Of a stretch of DNA of 64,000 nucleotides, positions 61,647 through 64,000 are shown in pieces. The notes under the pieces were generated by a model. It saw only the letters and a program-made list of their open reading frames with translations. It was not told where the DNA came from and ran no database searches. Positions within the stretch are counted from its first letter, which is position 1. Every line of letters starts with the position of its first letter. The stretch spans positions 22,611 to 86,610 of the forward strand of contig DXZQ01000009.1 in NCBI GenBank assembly GCA_019419585.1. Direction: 5' to 3'. Position numbers and translations under genes: made by a program. The DNA comes from Collinsella sp. (GTDB lineage Bacteria > Actinomycetota > Coriobacteriia > Coriobacteriales > Coriobacteriaceae).

Positions 61647-61655
61647 GGGGGGGGG
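61647..61655 (+). promoter_or_regulatory. G9 homopolymer between promoter region and start of the membrane LuxR gene
   Basis: Nine consecutive G lie five bases before the ATG at 61660 and include the only Shine-Dalgarno-like sequence. Tract length changes by slippage would alter ribosome-binding spacing. TTGATA (near 61590) with TTAAAA 17 bases on is a candidate promoter. Confidence 0.5.
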
Positions 61656-61659
61656 ATTC

Positions 61660-63141
61660 ATGAGAGGCATGGGAGACACAGCCGCATACCTGCGTCGGGG
61701 CATTCGGGAGATTATATGCCTAGCGCTGTTCTGTTTTACCTATTTGGCTGGCGAGTATCTTTTTGACGTGCGCGTTGCCGAGTTTGTGCCGCCGAGCGAG
61801 GTCGTTGTCTACGAGAGCTTCATCGTCGGCGCGAGCGTGATCGGCTTTTTTGTGCGTCCTATTCTGTACTATCGCCGTCCCCGTGCGATCGATGCGACGA
61901 GCGACGTCACGGGCGTGCTGCTGGTATCGGCATTGCTGCTGCTGATTATGGCTGTTCGGTTTGAGGTGGTAATCGCCGGCGGTTTGATGGCGTGTTGCAC
62001 GCTGGGCTACTGCGGATCGACCGCCCATGCCAACTTTGCGCGACGCTTTGCGCGGACGCCGTATTTGGCGCGCGCGGCGGCGCTTTCGTATGCCCAGGGC
62101 GTTCTGGTGCAGGTGTTCAATCATGTGGTGATGCCCGTGGGGATTCCACAACAGTTTGTCCTTGTCGCCTGCGCGGTTGTGCTGGTGGCGCTACTCCATG
62201 GTGCCCGTCGCGCCAAACTGCGCGGTGAGCCTGGGGTTGGGCATGATTCCGATATCGCTGAGCTTTCAGTTGATGCATCGGAGTTTGGCGCCAAGTGGCA
62301 AAACGATTCTGAGTCAACGGCGGCTTTTCGGCGCACCGTGGTGCGTTTGACGGTCGCAACCGCTTGCCTTACCGGCGTGTTTGCCGCCCTCAATGCAGGG
62401 CTTACCACCTCGCACGCCGCCGGGGCCATCGACTTGGGCGATTGGCCGCGCTTGCTGATGGGTGTGAGCGCTCTGGTCGCCGGCGCCCTATTTGACCTGC
62501 ACGGTCGTTTGTATATGAACATCATCATGACTTGCACTGCCATGTTGTCCACACTCTCGCTCTTCGCCTTGCTCATCGACGGCAATGGCGGCAATGCGCT
62601 TGCTGCCATTTCGGTTTATGCGCACTGGTCGTATCTGTGGCCGTGCATGGGCCGTGTCATTACCAACGTTTGCGCGATGTTCGTGACGGCGCCGGCAGTG
62701 ACGATTATCTCGAGTCAGAACGTGCTGGTGGCGGTGGGTGCGGTGCTCGTACTGTTTGTGGGCATCGCGATTTCGCTGCTGGGGCAGGTTGGGCATCGGG
62801 CCGATGAGGCTGGAGTGCCCGGCGAGCTGGCGTTTGCTGCCGACGATTTTGGTGCGGGCCTCGCGCCTGCTCAGAGCGAGACCGCTCCCGCTGAGGTGCC
62901 GGAGCTCACGCTCGACGAGCGTCTCGATGCCTTCGTCGCTGCCTTTGAGCTTACAGAGCGCGAGCGCGATATTTTGGAGGCCTTGGTCGCATCGCACGAG
63001 AGCGTTCAGGATATCGCCGCAACGCTCTTCCTTTCGCGCTCCACGCTCTACCGCCATATCGCCTCGATTAACAAAAAGACCGGTGCCGCCTCGCGCGTGG
63101 CCCTCATCAACTTCTTCTGGTCCTGGACACCAAATGACTAG
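61660..63141 (+). CDS. Membrane-bound one-component regulator: 12-helix MFS-like domain with LuxR HTH
   Basis: The 493-residue protein has about twelve hydrophobic helices (about 18-375, with a charged centre near 190-225) and a C-terminal LuxR-type HTH (about 437-490: LTERERDILEALVASHESVQ then SRSTLYRHIASINKKTGAAS). This unusual design, a transporter-like sensor fused to a DNA-binding domain, is a recognised coriobacterial family in which each copy often regulates nearby genes. The ligand and targets are unknown. GH1 and pyrE are its neighbours. The ATG at 61660 or the one at 61669 may be used. The former follows the G9 tract. Confidence 0.9.
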   Translation: MRGMGDTAAYLRRGIREIICLALFCFTYLAGEYLFDVRVAEFVPPSEVVVYESFIVGASVIGFFVRPILYYRRPRAIDATSDVTGVLLVSALLLLIMAVRFEVVIAGGLMACCTLGYCGSTAHANFARRFARTPYLARAAALSYAQGVLVQVFNHVVMPVGIPQQFVLVACAVVLVALLHGARRAKLRGEPGVGHDSDIAELSVDASEFGAKWQNDSESTAAFRRTVVRLTVATACLTGVFAALNAGLTTSHAAGAIDLGDWPRLLMGVSALVAGALFDLHGRLYMNIIMTCTAMLSTLSLFALLIDGNGGNALAAISVYAHWSYLWPCMGRVITNVCAMFVTAPAVTIISSQNVLVAVGAVLVLFVGIAISLLGQVGHRADEAGVPGELAFAADDFGAGLAPAQSETAPAEVPELTLDERLDAFVAAFELTERERDILEALVASHESVQDIAATLFLSRSTLYRHIASINKKTGAASRVALINFFWSWTPND

Positions 63142-63232
63142 CTAAGAATGCCGTGGCCTCAAAGCGCGCCCGCATCGACGCTTCGCCTGCGCTAAACTGG
63201 AAGGCACGTACGCGATTACGAGAGGAGCCCGC

Positions 63233-63913
63233 ATGGAGGCTTACAAGCAAGAGTTCATCAAGTTTATGGTCGAGTCCGACGTCCTTAAGTTCGGCAGCTT
63301 TACGCTTAAGAGCGGACGTCAGTCGCCGTTCTTTATGAACGCCGGCGCTTACGTGACGGGCTACCAGCTCAAGAAGCTGGGCGAGTATTACGCCCAGGCC
63401 ATCCACGATAACTTTGGCGACGACTTTGACGTGCTGTTTGGACCGGCCTACAAGGGTATTCCGCTGGCCGTCGTGACCGCAATTGCCTACCACGAGCTGT
63501 ACGGCAAGGAGGTCAAGTACTGCTGTGACCGCAAGGAGGCCAAGGACCACGGTGCCGACAAGGGCAACCTTTTGGGTTATGAGCCCCAGGACGGCGATCG
63601 CGTGGTGATGGTCGAGGACGTGACCACCTCCGGCAAGTCCATCGACGAGACCTATCCCAAGGTCATGGCTGCGGCCGATGTCGAGATCAAGGGTCTTATC
63701 GTCTCGCTCAACCGCATGGAGGTTGGCAAGGGTGGCGTGACCACCGCTCAGAAGGAGATCGAGGCCAAGTACGGTTTCCCCGTCGCGAGCATCGTTTCTA
63801 TGGCCGAGGTCGTCGAGACCCTCTACAACCACGAGATCGACGGCAAGGTCGTCATCGATGACGAGCTCAAGACCGCCATCGACGCTTACTACGAGCAGTA
63901 TGGAGTCAAGTAG
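63233..63913 (+). CDS. pyrE: Orotate phosphoribosyltransferase
   Basis: The 226-residue enzyme joins orotate and PRPP to give OMP, the fifth step of pyrimidine synthesis. The PRPP-binding motif VVMVEDVTTSGKSID (about 123-137) is complete. LKSGRQSPFFMNAG and the Lys-rich YCCDRKEAKDHGA loop match the orotate-binding parts. GAGAGGAG precedes the ATG. The preceding 90 bases are a short intergenic gap from the regulator gene, with TAAACT as possible -10. No other pyr gene is in the window. Confidence 0.96.
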   Translation: MEAYKQEFIKFMVESDVLKFGSFTLKSGRQSPFFMNAGAYVTGYQLKKLGEYYAQAIHDNFGDDFDVLFGPAYKGIPLAVVTAIAYHELYGKEVKYCCDRKEAKDHGADKGNLLGYEPQDGDRVVMVEDVTTSGKSIDETYPKVMAAADVEIKGLIVSLNRMEVGKGGVTTAQKEIEAKYGFPVASIVSMAEVVETLYNHEIDGKVVIDDELKTAIDAYYEQYGVK

Positions 63914-63941
63914 GTTACGCGGTTTTACCAAACCGCGTAAC
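63914..63941. terminator. 12-bp hairpin after pyrE
   Basis: A perfect stem (GTTACGCGGTTT, 63914-63925, with 63930-63941) has a TACC loop, directly after the stop. No T-run follows. The last 59 bases of the window hold no identifiable start. Confidence 0.6.
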
Positions 63942-64000
63942 GGGCCGACGCTGCGCGGGCCGCATTTGGACAATCTGACGTTCAACTTCAAGGGCGCGAC

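Noticed and set aside
63942..64000. Start of another gene at the window end
   Set aside because: The last bases can be read as coding in two frames, but no start codon with a ribosome-binding site is seen.

Overview
The window is high-GC chromosomal DNA from an anaerobic gut actinobacterium of the class Coriobacteriia, most probably Collinsella or a close relative. This rests on gene content and style rather than on an rRNA gene, because none is present. The pointers are a membrane-bound regulator with a C-terminal LuxR helix-turn-helix (61660-63141), an Ech-type [NiFe] hydrogenase, an Nramp-related transporter of the kind described from Eggerthella, a sortase-anchored pilin-like giant, LuxS, and PTS phospho-glycosidases.

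Layout. 1-1479: the end of a probable birA, coaX, and an initiator tRNA. 1919-6076: an alpha-glucoside PTS locus (RpiR-type regulator, GH4 6-phospho-alpha-glucosidase, a small membrane protein, EIICB). 6167-9295: a scarred accessory stretch with a gene remnant, an ORF6N protein, an integrase fragment joined to a piece of a second ORF6N gene, an array of TGTCCGGA motifs, and a very regular array of alternating inverted repeats (80-bp period). 9296-12171: an Old-Yellow-Enzyme-type flavoprotein and an orphan transposase-like HTH protein. 12459-18106: a complete five-gene Ech hydrogenase in which EchA and EchB are fused. 18817-25398: a 2193-residue surface protein (VWA domain, about eleven pilin-type repeats, LPITG anchor) flanked on both sides by the same families of ~150-bp palindromic repeats. 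26010-34934: a LuxR-type two-component system diverging from two sets of ABC exporter genes. 35136-46853: housekeeping and envelope genes, including DUF362 ferredoxin-like, alpha/beta hydrolase, hemolysin III, CNNM/CorC, a CphA-N-like protein, YtxH and PRC-barrel proteins, a divergent NodB-domain protein, and an MgtE-like sensor with an Nramp-like transporter. 47399-49615: an OatA-like acyltransferase. 49803-57962: ribokinase, nucleoside hydrolase, a LacI regulator and a sugar operon (fucose/arabinose-isomerase-like enzyme, split transketolase, FGGY kinase). 58132-63913: luxS, a DUF4867 gene, a GH1 phospho-glucosidase, the membrane LuxR regulator and pyrE.

How the genes work together. The Ech complex would couple ferredoxin oxidation to H2 production and ion translocation, which fits a saccharolytic fermenter. 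The PTS locus and the GH1 enzyme feed phosphorylated disaccharides into glycolysis. Ribokinase and nucleoside hydrolase recover ribose from nucleosides. The 53242-57962 operon has the logic isomerase, then kinase, then a two-subunit transketolase. That matches the transketolase route described for the branched pentose D-apiose, although the real substrate is unknown. The MgtE-like/Nramp-like pair probably handles Mg2+.

A striking general feature is the density of intergenic palindromes. Several families recur within the window: the 80-bp alternating array at 8778 and 59419, the ~150-bp elements around the adhesin, a family containing CATTGGGGAC, and single long hairpins at several gene ends. 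Database comparison could not be run, so family assignments come from motifs read in the translations.
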